NCBI GenBank assembly: GCA_017937765.1
Contig: JAGBCY010000018.1
Span: forward strand, 1-64,000
Source: Alistipes sp.
GTDB lineage: Bacteria > Bacteroidota > Bacteroidia > Bacteroidales > Rikenellaceae
Direction: 5' to 3'
DNA length: 64,000 nucleotides
The position numbers and the translations under genes were made by a program. Numbering within the stretch: the first letter of the stretch is position 1; each line of letters begins with the position of its first letter. The notes beneath the pieces were generated by a model. The model was not told where the DNA came from. It saw only the letters and a list, made by a program, of their open reading frames with translations, and did not search any database. This document shows positions 45,169 to 52,220 of the stretch, piece after piece.

Positions 45169-46665
45169 ATGCGTAAGATTTATACCCTTGCTACCATCGC
45201 AGCCCTTCTCCTCGCTGTGGCTTGCAGTACAAAGGAGGAGACCACCGCAGACTACGACTACCTCGTGCTCGCATCGGAGAGCGTTATGGAGGATGAGTCG
45301 TGGGCCGCTGTTGCCGAGTCGATTGCGGCGAAGCACTCTGCCGAGATTGTCACCTATACCACCACGCCGCGCGATGCCGAGGCTGCACTCCGCGATGCCT
45401 ACCCCCGCTATGTCGCCATCGTGGATAAGCCCGAGAACATTGGCCGCGACTTTGTCATCGACATTCATCGCCTCGCCCGCACCATCGACGAGGATATCTA
45501 TGCCGACTTCCTCTGGGGTATCATCACGGGCTACGACGCCGCTGCTGCCCAGCGTATGGTCGACAACAGCACCGAGCCGCTCCTCGTCCGCGACGCTGTG
45601 GCTACGATTATGGAGCTCAACTCGGCAAAGTGGTTCGACAACTATGCTTGGGTCGACGACCACACCAAGGGTCTCTGGGGCCAGAAGCGTGGCCGTAATG
45701 CTGAGATTGTGACCGACACGGTTGCTCCCGACGAGGTGCTCCTAAAGTTTAAGTCGTTGTACGAGGCCTACGACCCCGACCTCGTTGTTACCGCAGCCCA
45801 CGCCACACAATCGAACCTCGAGATGCCCTACTCGTTGGGTCACTTCAAGCCCCGTGCGGGTAAGCTATACGCCCATAACATCTTCACCGACGAGGAGATA
45901 GATATCATCGAGAGCGGCAAGCGCAGGGTCTATGCAGCTGTCGGCAACTGCCTTATCGGCGACGTCAATAACACGAAGGAGAGTATGGCTATCGCGTGGA
46001 TGAATGGCTCGAATGCAGCAACTATGGTGGGCTATGTCGTCACCACGTGGCACGGCCGCAATGGCTGGGGTGCGCTGAAGTACTGGGTTACGACGCCGGA
46101 GCGTTATACCCTTGCCGAGGCTGTCTATATGAACCAGCAGGACCTCCTCCACCAGCACCACCAGTGGACCCCTGAGCTCTACGACGAGCTCTACGACTTC
46201 TCGTCCGACGACTTCTGGACGGAGCTCGAGACTGCCGGTGCGCGCCTCTCAGAGGTTCTTGGCCGCGATGTCGACTTCAATGCTGCCGAGGATTGGGATA
46301 TGATTGGCTTCTGGCACGACCGCGATGTCTTGGCCTACTACGGCGACCCGAAGTGGGATGTACGTCTCCAACCTGTTGCTGCGGAGTGTGACTATGAGGT
46401 GACCTCAGCGATGCGCGATGGCGAGTATGTCATCACGGTGACCACGGCCGATGACTTCAACCTCGAGCGTATGCAGGGCGATAAGTTCAAGCAGGAGCAC
46501 GTCCTCGACTTGCCGTTCAGCTACTTCCTCCCCGAGCGTCTCTCGAATCCACGCTTGGCTGAGGGCCAGGAGTGGGATGCCGTTGTTGATGAGAACTTCG
46601 TGCTGGTTTACGACCCCGCCTTCGAGCCCGGCAAGAGCTACGAGATTCGCCTTGTTGTTGAGTAG
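45169..46665 (+). CDS. Lipoprotein of unknown function with a possible caspase/gingipain-like His-Cys dyad
   Basis: 498-residue lipoprotein: lipobox AVAC, Cys19. I do not recognise a named family. The N-terminal part (YLVLASESVMEDESW, then VTYTTTPRDAEAALRD) looks like the alternating strands and helices of a Rossmann-type domain, as in clan CD peptidases. His211 in VVTAAHATQ is followed by Cys261 in AAVGNCLIGD, a spacing and local hydrophobicity reminiscent of the gingipain (C25) dyad. The region about 400-498 could be a beta domain. No Gly precedes the His as in the classic HG motif, so activity is uncertain. It follows udk by 27 nt; the terminator is at 46687-46720. Confidence 0.6.
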   Translation: MRKIYTLATIAALLLAVACSTKEETTADYDYLVLASESVMEDESWAAVAESIAAKHSAEIVTYTTTPRDAEAALRDAYPRYVAIVDKPENIGRDFVIDIHRLARTIDEDIYADFLWGIITGYDAAAAQRMVDNSTEPLLVRDAVATIMELNSAKWFDNYAWVDDHTKGLWGQKRGRNAEIVTDTVAPDEVLLKFKSLYEAYDPDLVVTAAHATQSNLEMPYSLGHFKPRAGKLYAHNIFTDEEIDIIESGKRRVYAAVGNCLIGDVNNTKESMAIAWMNGSNAATMVGYVVTTWHGRNGWGALKYWVTTPERYTLAEAVYMNQQDLLHQHHQWTPELYDELYDFSSDDFWTELETAGARLSEVLGRDVDFNAAEDWDMIGFWHDRDVLAYYGDPKWDVRLQPVAAECDYEVTSAMRDGEYVITVTTADDFNLERMQGDKFKQEHVLDLPFSYFLPERLSNPRLAEGQEWDAVVDENFVLVYDPAFEPGKSYEIRLVVE

Positions 46666-46686
46666 CCGCAGTGCGGTATAAAGATA

Positions 46687-46720
46687 TAGCGGGTAGCCAT
46701 ACAGCTACCCGCTACTTTTA
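46687..46720. terminator. Bidirectional terminator between the lipoprotein and alcohol dehydrogenase genes
   Basis: Stem TAGCGGGTAGC (46687-46697) with GCTACCCGCTA (46704-46714), loop CATACA, then CTTTTATA; the minus side carries TATCTTTATA. Confidence 0.85.
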
Positions 46721-46753
46721 TACCCTTCGCTATCCTACGCGTCTCTTGCTACC

Positions 46754-47923
46754 CTACTCGCACATCTCGAAGATGCGCTCAACGTCGGCAGGCGATAGCG
46801 TCTTGAAACCCTTGATGTCGCCATAGCGGCACGCCTTCTTGGCCATCATAGCGTAGTCCTCGCGCTTGATGCCCACCGCGGTGAAGGTGCTCTCAAGGCC
46901 GAGCGTGTCGAACAAAAACTCCGCAGTCATACGGATGCTCTCCTTGGCAATTGCCATCTTATCCATCTTAGCATCAATGCCAAAGACATTCACTCCATAC
47001 TGAACATACCTATCCACCGTGGTCTCGTCCAAGCAGTACTCCATCCATCGGGGTGTGAGGATCGCAAGACCCAGTCCGTGTGTTATGTCGTAGACGGCCG
47101 AGAGTTCGTGCTCCATAGGATGACAGCTCCACGCCTTGCGCTTGCCGCCATTGATGAAGCCGTTGATGGCCCACGATGATGTCCACATAAGGTTGGCACG
47201 TGCCTCGTAGTTCTCGGGTTCACGTAGAGCTATGGGCGCGTACTTAACGATGGTCTTGAGCATGCCCTCCATAAAGCAGTCGAGCATAAAGAGGTCCTCC
47301 TGCGTGGTGAAGTAGACTTCGATGATGTGCGACATCATATCGGCCGCACCGCACGCTGTCTGGAACTTGCTCACCGAGTATGTCAACGTCGGGTCGAGGA
47401 ACGAGACGCGTGGCTGTAACGCCGGAGCCAAACGTCCGAGCTTGTCGCCCGTCGCGAGGTTCGAGATAACACCGCCAGAGTCCATCTCCGAGCCTGTTGC
47501 CGACAGCGTCAGAATTGTCACTAACGGCAGTGCCCGCTCGATAGGTTTGGCCCCAGCACCGAAGAACTCCCACGGATCGTGGTCGACGCACGCACCCGCA
47601 GCCATAAACTTCGTGGCATCGAGGGTAGAACCACCACCCACGGCCAGCAGCACGTCGATACCGTGCTCCTTGCACATACGTGCACCCTCCCTCACCGACT
47701 CGATACGTGGATTAGGCTCGATGCCCGAGAGCTCAAATACCTCGAGTCCTGCGTTAGATAGCTCCTTGATAACCTTGTCATACAGACCTATACGTTTGAT
47801 AGAGCCGCCGCCATAAGTCAGCAGCACACGCTTGCCAAAACGACTCAGCTCCGCGCCGAGATTGCTCAGCTGGTTCTCGCCGAAATAGACCTTCGTGGGG
47901 ATGTTATAGATAAAGGGATTCAT
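46754..47923 (-). CDS. Iron-containing alcohol dehydrogenase (butanol dehydrogenase-like)
   Basis: NAD(P)H-dependent alcohol or aldehyde oxidoreductase of the group III family, 389 residues, cytosolic. The nucleotide-binding GGGS elements are LTYGGGSIKR and AVGGGSTLD, and the metal-site residues sit in AADMMSHIIEVYF, HPMEHELS and DITHGLGLAIL. The best match is the BdhA-type butanol dehydrogenases of anaerobes, used to reoxidise NAD(P)H, but the substrate is not determined. The promoter (TTG-N20-TATCTTTG) overlaps that of nusB, facing the other way. Confidence 0.92.
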   Translation of the reverse strand: MNPFIYNIPTKVYFGENQLSNLGAELSRFGKRVLLTYGGGSIKRIGLYDKVIKELSNAGLEVFELSGIEPNPRIESVREGARMCKEHGIDVLLAVGGGSTLDATKFMAAGACVDHDPWEFFGAGAKPIERALPLVTILTLSATGSEMDSGGVISNLATGDKLGRLAPALQPRVSFLDPTLTYSVSKFQTACGAADMMSHIIEVYFTTQEDLFMLDCFMEGMLKTIVKYAPIALREPENYEARANLMWTSSWAINGFINGGKRKAWSCHPMEHELSAVYDITHGLGLAILTPRWMEYCLDETTVDRYVQYGVNVFGIDAKMDKMAIAKESIRMTAEFLFDTLGLESTFTAVGIKREDYAMMAKKACRYGDIKGFKTLSPADVERIFEMCE

Positions 47924-47961
47924 ATATCTCCGATTTTGTGGTTAATAAATAATGTATATCA

Positions 47962-47992
47962 GTGCAAAGATAGGATTTTTTTTATATCTTTG
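47962..47992 (+). promoter_or_regulatory. Promoter of nusB, overlapping the alcohol dehydrogenase promoter
   Basis: TATCTTTG at 47985-47992 with GTG (weak -33) 20 nt upstream. The boxes of both promoters interleave within about 34 bp, so the two polymerases cannot bind at once. Confidence 0.65.
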
Positions 47993-47995
47993 CAA
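47965..47995 (-). promoter_or_regulatory. Promoter of the alcohol dehydrogenase gene, overlapping the nusB promoter
   Basis: On the minus strand TTG (47995-47993), 20 nt, TATCTTTG (47972-47965). The -33 TTG sits directly after the nusB -7 box. Confidence 0.75.
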
Positions 47996-48032
47996 CGCAT
48001 TTTTGCATTTAACCGATACAGTTCATTAGACT

Positions 48033-48968
48033 ATGTTGAGTAGACGATTGCTCAGAATAAAGGTTGCGAAGAACCTTTACGCACATCTAAAATCAGGCTC
48101 CGACAACCTCAAGGCCTCGGAGAAGAACCTCGTTGAATCTATAGATAAAGCATACGACCTTTACTTCCAGATGATGTCGCTCATCGTCGAGGTGGCACGT
48201 TATGCCGAGACGCGCATCGAGCTGAACAAGAATAAGAAGCTGCCCACATACGAGGACCTCAATCCTAACCGCCGCTTCGTCGACAACGCCGTGATTCACC
48301 TTATCGCCACGAGCGACTCGGTCAACGACGTGCTTGCCAGCCGCAAGCTCACGTGGGCAAAGCATAGCGATGCCGTGAAGGATGTCTACAACCGTATGGT
48401 TGAGTCGGAGTACTACAAAAAGTATATGTCGGCATCAATCTGCACCTTCTCGGATGACCGTCGCTTTGTCGAAGAGTTCTTTACAGCTATTGAGGAGGAC
48501 GATGCTTTGGCCGATGTGGTTAACGATATGTCGCTACTCTGGACCGACGACTACGGCTTCGCTCTCTATATGGCCGTGCGCACGGTACAGAATTTGAAGC
48601 AGAGCCACACCGAGGTTAAGGTGTTGCCCAAGTTCAAGAGCGACGAGGACCTCGACTTCGCCCGCACGTTGCTTATCAAGACGCTCGTCAACTTCGAGGA
48701 CCATCAGGAGATTGTTGACCGCTACTCGAGCAACTGGGATGTCGAGCGCGTGGTGTATATGGATAGCCTTATCCTTGCGCTGGCTATCACCGAGCTCACC
48801 TACTTCGAGTCTATCCCCGTGAAGGTTACGCTCGATGAGTGGATCGAGATTGCCAAGTACTACTCGTCACCCACCAGCAGCACCTTCGTAAACGGTGTCC
48901 TCGATAGAGTCATTGCCGACTTTACCAGCGAGGGTCGCATCAAGAAGAGTGGTCGCGGATTGCTTTAG
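48033..48968 (+). CDS. nusB: Transcription antitermination factor NusB
   Basis: RNA-binding factor of the rRNA antitermination complex with NusE (S10). The NusB domain occupies the C-terminal half (about 180-311: DLDFARTLLIKTLVNFEDHQEI, WDVERVVYMDSLILALAITEL, KVTLDEWIEIAKYYSSP with the TSSTFVNGVLDRV end). The long helical N-terminal extension (about 1-170), starting LSRRLLRIKVAKNLYAHL, is the normal form in Bacteroidetes. DUF1573 gene follows 10 nt later. Confidence 0.94.
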   Translation: MLSRRLLRIKVAKNLYAHLKSGSDNLKASEKNLVESIDKAYDLYFQMMSLIVEVARYAETRIELNKNKKLPTYEDLNPNRRFVDNAVIHLIATSDSVNDVLASRKLTWAKHSDAVKDVYNRMVESEYYKKYMSASICTFSDDRRFVEEFFTAIEEDDALADVVNDMSLLWTDDYGFALYMAVRTVQNLKQSHTEVKVLPKFKSDEDLDFARTLLIKTLVNFEDHQEIVDRYSSNWDVERVVYMDSLILALAITELTYFESIPVKVTLDEWIEIAKYYSSPTSSTFVNGVLDRVIADFTSEGRIKKSGRGLL

Positions 48969-48978
48969 CCGTTGAGCT

Positions 48979-49446
48979 ATGAGGCGTCGTCTATCTATCG
49001 TTGCGTTGGTCGTGGCGGTTGTTGTGGCCCTATTTGCCGCCATCCGCATTATCGACTCTACGACAGATAACCGCCGCCGCGAGGCAGCCTCTATCGCTAC
49101 CAATCCTGAGCCTGAGTTTGAGGGTATTGAGGCTGTGGTTACCGACGACGGGGTATGTGAAGTGTTGGTTGACTTAGGCGTTGTATCATACTCTTCAACA
49201 GTAGTTAAGAGTGTGCGTATTAAGAACACGGGTACTACCCCACTGGTCCTTGTCGACTACACAACGCAGTGCCGCTGTATGTGGCTTGAACTTGACCGTG
49301 AGCCCATTGCCGTGGGCGAGAGTTGCGACGTGGAGCTATACTTCGACTCGCGTGGTGAGTGGGGCTCGGTAGGCAACTATATGGAGATTACAACCTCGCG
49401 CGACAACGCTCCCGTGGTGCTGTGGATAGGGGCTGAAGTGGAGTAA
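48979..49446 (+). CDS. DUF1573 domain protein, membrane-anchored
   Basis: 155-residue protein with one N-terminal hydrophobic segment (about 5-23), either a signal anchor or an uncleaved signal, then an immunoglobulin-like DUF1573 beta domain (about 55-155) with the typical VRIKNTGTTPLVL and QCRCMW segments. The function of the family is unknown. No lipobox. It sits between nusB (10 nt) and yajC (175 nt). Confidence 0.85.
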   Translation: MRRRLSIVALVVAVVVALFAAIRIIDSTTDNRRREAASIATNPEPEFEGIEAVVTDDGVCEVLVDLGVVSYSSTVVKSVRIKNTGTTPLVLVDYTTQCRCMWLELDREPIAVGESCDVELYFDSRGEWGSVGNYMEITTSRDNAPVVLWIGAEVE

Positions 49447-49470
49447 ATGTTAGCCTTAAGGACGACAATT

Positions 49471-49500
49471 TTGCAATACAGATAAAATTGCGTACCTTTG
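49471..49500 (+). promoter_or_regulatory. Promoter of yajC (TTG-N19-TACCTTTG)
   Basis: TTG 49471-49473, 19 nt, TACCTTTG 49493-49500. It implies a leader of about 115 nt that contains a 19-bp direct repeat. Confidence 0.75.
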
Positions 49501-49546
49501 CAGAGCAGGCAAACGAGTGTAGCAGGCAAGAGGTGCGACCTATTAG

Positions 49547-49601
49547 AAGCAGAGAGTAGACAATAGGGCGCGAATTGTAAGCAAGCAGAGAGTAAACAAT
49601 A
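49547..49601 (+). repeat. Direct repeat in the yajC leader
   Basis: AAGCAGAGAGTAGACAATA (49547-49565) recurs as 49583-49601 with one change, 36 bp apart. Confidence 0.7.
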
Positions 49602-49620
49602 AACATTAAAAATAGAGATT

Positions 49621-50040
49621 ATGAACTTACTTTTTATTCAAGACGAGGCTCCCGCAGCTGCTGAGGCAGTTGTTACGGATGCTCCCGTAGAGACGGTGAC
49701 TTACACCGAGGTTCCCGCAGAGGATATCGTAGCCGAGGAGGCTGCCGCAACTGAGGCTCAGGCCGCAGGTGGTGGTTACACCTTCTGGATTATGATCATT
49801 GCTATGATCGCCATTATGTACTTCTTTATGTGGCGTCCTGAGTCGAAGCGTCGCAAGCAGATGGAGAACTTCCGTAAGGGCTTGAAGAAGGGTGATAAGA
49901 TCATCACTGCCGGTGGTATCTATGGCACTATCAAGGAGGTACACGACACGTCGCTCCTTATCGAGGTTGACAGCAACGTAACTCTTCGCATCGACAAGAA
50001 TATGGTTGTTGGTGATCCCGCTGGTGGCGTTCGTCAGTAA
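49621..50040 (+). CDS. yajC: Preprotein translocase subunit YajC with acidic N-terminal extension
   Basis: Accessory subunit of the SecDF-YajC complex that supports protein export at the inner membrane. The transmembrane helix lies at about residues 54-70 (FWIMIIAMIAIMYFFM), followed by the family signature RPESKRRKQMENFRKGLKKGDKI (partly quoted) and the SH3-like domain with TAGGIYGTIKEV. Unusual: about 50 residues rich in Ala, Glu and Val precede the helix, whereas many YajC proteins begin just before it. A terminator follows at 50062-50096. Confidence 0.93.
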   Translation: MNLLFIQDEAPAAAEAVVTDAPVETVTYTEVPAEDIVAEEAAATEAQAAGGGYTFWIMIIAMIAIMYFFMWRPESKRRKQMENFRKGLKKGDKIITAGGIYGTIKEVHDTSLLIEVDSNVTLRIDKNMVVGDPAGGVRQ

Positions 50041-50061
50041 TCCTACGCGACAGCAAAAAGT

Positions 50062-50096
50062 AATGCGGCTCGGAGTTTTCCGGCCGCATTGCTTTT
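50062..50096. terminator. Bidirectional terminator between yajC and mscL
   Basis: Stem AATGCGGC (50062-50069) with GCCGCATT (50083-50090), T6 on the plus side and AAAAAG before it for the minus strand. Confidence 0.85.
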
Positions 50097-50117
50097 TTAG
50101 TGATAACACCGCTAAGG

Positions 50118-50582
50118 TTACTTCTTCTCCTTCAGAATGTCGCGAATCTCCGCGAGGAGAACCTCCTCCTTCGAAGGCTCGGGTGCGGGAGCAGGTGCGG
50201 GAGCAGCTGCAGCCTCCTCCTCCTTCTTACGCAACGAGGTGAGCTTGTTGATAATCTTAATCATCACAAACACGCTAACGGCGATGATAAGGAAGTCGAG
50301 GCAGGTCTGCAAAAATGCGCCATACTTCCAGAGCACCTCAGCAACGGCAGGCGTTACAACCTCGCCAGCCTCATTCAACACTTCGGGCTGTGCAGCCTTG
50401 AGTACCACGCCGAGGTCGGAAAAGTTCTTACCACCGAGTGCCACGCCGATAGGAGGCATAATGATGTCGTTCACGAGCGATGTCACGATCTTGCCGAAAG
50501 CACCACCGATGATAACACCGACAGCCATATCGACAACGTTACCCTTCAATGCGAAGGTCTTAAACTCTTGCAAAAGTCCCAT
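50118..50582 (-). CDS. mscL: Large-conductance mechanosensitive channel
   Basis: Homopentameric inner-membrane channel that opens under membrane tension to release osmolytes. The N-terminal helix is [30 protein letters not shown] (partly quoted), TM1 about 14-45, a periplasmic loop, TM2 about 80-105, then a charged C-terminal helix with a run of Ala/Pro and Glu. 154 residues, a little longer than E. coli MscL because of a longer loop and tail. Confidence 0.94.
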   Translation of the reverse strand: MGLLQEFKTFALKGNVVDMAVGVIIGGAFGKIVTSLVNDIIMPPIGVALGGKNFSDLGVVLKAAQPEVLNEAGEVVTPAVAEVLWKYGAFLQTCLDFLIIAVSVFVMIKIINKLTSLRKKEEEAAAAPAPAPAPEPSKEEVLLAEIRDILKEKK

Positions 50583-50689
50583 AATTGTCTGTTATTTCAT
50601 TGTTAATTGTCTTTTCGAGATACAAATCTAACAATAAAATTTTAATTATGCAATTTTTATTGCACCTACGCGTTGTCCACCTCTACCCT

Positions 50690-50734
50690 AAAAACGACGC
50701 GAGGGGCCGTGGCAACCAAACCACGAATCCCCTC
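50690..50734 (-). terminator. Terminator of the lipoprotein gene 50803-51381
   Basis: On the minus strand GAGGGG (50734-50729) and CGTGG (50725-50721) pair with CCACGG and CCCCTC (50712-50701), followed by a short T5 at 50694-50690. Confidence 0.7.
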
Positions 50735-50802
50735 AGCGCGCCAACCGCCGTTGGCTCTACACTTTATACTTAACTATGCAATGGGTAAAAGGAAGTCTTG
50801 CG

Positions 50803-51381
50803 TTACTCGCCCTCGATGACTACGGTCTCATCCACCTCTACACCCCAGTCAAAGAGGTCGGCAGCACACTGCAAGGCGAGGTTGGCAACGAGCGTCGCGC
50901 CCGCTTGGTTACCCTCGACTATGGCGTCGAAAAATGCTGCGGTAGAGGGAAATGCGCGCTTAATCTTGTGCGACAGACAGTCGTAGAAGGCGCGTTGTGC
51001 CTGATGGTTAAGGCCTGCGGGCAGGATGCCATCGGCCACCAACTGCGGATAAGGGAAGATGTTACGCAGGTTGTGCGGATTGGTATTCAGCTCCTCGACT
51101 ATGGTCGACACTACATAGACCTCCACCGTGTCGCCACGTCCGGGCAGCTCCACAAAGGTCGTGTAGACTGGATAGTCAACCTCGATGGCCTCGACCACAT
51201 CGCCCGAGAAGAGGGCAAACTCTGCATCGGCAAGGTTATCCAAGTAGACCATATCGCGGTAGGCACGCAACTCTCTACGTAGCTCCTCGCGCTCCTTCTC
51301 GCCCCAGCGTTGCTCCTTTGAGCATCCGCCGCTAAGCAACACGGCCACTAAGGCCACAGTTGTAAGTAAACTCTTTTTCAT
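50803..51381 (-). CDS. Lipoprotein of unknown function
   Basis: 192 residues with lipobox LSGGC, Cys at about 20. I do not recognise a family: the mature part is acidic and mixed, with SHKIKRAF and a LFSGDVVEAIEVDYPVYTTF stretch. A DUF4230-like or repeat-containing fold cannot be decided by eye. The ATG at 51381 gives the signal peptide; a longer frame begins within the preceding gene. It starts 7 nt after the end of the channel gene, so the two are likely co-transcribed. Confidence 0.65.
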   Translation of the reverse strand: MKKSLLTTVALVAVLLSGGCSKEQRWGEKEREELRRELRAYRDMVYLDNLADAEFALFSGDVVEAIEVDYPVYTTFVELPGRGDTVEVYVVSTIVEELNTNPHNLRNIFPYPQLVADGILPAGLNHQAQRAFYDCLSHKIKRAFPSTAAFFDAIVEGNQAGATLVANLALQCAADLFDWGVEVDETVVIEGE

Positions 51382-51388
51382 CGCTATT

Positions 51389-52084
51389 CTATTTTGAATT
51401 TGGTTTGTTCTCACCTTTCTCTGCAAGTTGCGTGCCATCCCCGGCTACGGGCTCATATAGCGAGGTGATGTAGACCGTAAAGACGGGAAACATTGCCATA
51501 CCGAGTATTGGCAACAGCACGCACAGAATCTTGCCTATGACTGTCACGGGGAATATCTCCGCCCCCACGGTCGTGAGATTCATCCACGACCACCACATAG
51601 CATCGCCAAAGCTCGCGACGGCGTGGTTCACGGGTGCCTCGTACTCGTAGAAGAGAAGTGCAGCTACGTAGCTCGAGAGCACGACCGTGGCAATATATGC
51701 CCATACAAGGCGTGTGGCACGGCGGTTTATCAGCCAGCGCAGGGTTATGTATAGGGCCATCACGGAGCGCAGCACGACGATGCCACTGAGGACCATCTCC
51801 CACCGATGCGAGAACTCCACGTCGAGCCAGACGGCTATGGCGTGGTATGGAATCGAGAGGAGTAATATATATAGGTTACGACCGAGGAAGCGCACGGGGT
51901 GCGGCGCGTGAGCCATAAGCACGAAGAAGTCGAAGCAGTAGATGGCACAGACCACGGCCGTGGCGAGGGTAAACATCGAGGTGAAGGCCTCGAGCTCGCG
52001 GTAGTAGATTATCTCGAGCGATAGGGCTAAAAGCAGCGTGATGCTGGCAATGAGCGTGAGGATATTTGTGGCGCGTAGAAGCAT
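51389..52084 (-). CDS. Potassium-channel-like membrane protein with altered filter (TVGAE)
   Basis: 231-residue membrane protein: predicted helices at about 7-28, 36-57, 68-88, 98-118, 127-148 and 180-202, with a pore loop WWSWMNLTTVGAEIFPVT (about 164-181) between the last two. This resembles voltage-gated-like K+ channels. The selectivity filter reads TTVGAE (171-176) where TTVGYG is usual, so ion selectivity may be changed. The helix WLINRRATR has positive residues typical of an S4-like element but is short. First gene of a two-gene unit with a lipoprotein. Sequence confirms the reading on the minus strand. Confidence 0.75.
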   Translation of the reverse strand: MLLRATNILTLIASITLLLALSLEIIYYRELEAFTSMFTLATAVVCAIYCFDFFVLMAHAPHPVRFLGRNLYILLLSIPYHAIAVWLDVEFSHRWEMVLSGIVVLRSVMALYITLRWLINRRATRLVWAYIATVVLSSYVAALLFYEYEAPVNHAVASFGDAMWWSWMNLTTVGAEIFPVTVIGKILCVLLPILGMAMFPVFTVYITSLYEPVAGDGTQLAEKGENKPNSK

Positions 52085-52147
52085 CTGTTAGTTTATCGGT
52101 TCGGGGGCAAGAACTATGCCTCGGGGCGAAAAAATCGGGACGTTTGT

Positions 52148-52178
52148 TTGGAGGGTTATGGCAAATGTGCTACCTTTG
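52148..52178 (+). promoter_or_regulatory. Promoter of the BACON lipoprotein gene (TTG-N20-TACCTTTG)
   Basis: TTG 52148-52150, 20 nt, TACCTTTG 52171-52178. The leader is about 40 nt. Confidence 0.75.
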
Positions 52179-52220
52179 TCGCGTGGTATTAGGACAATAC
52201 ATTAAACAATAATAACTTTT

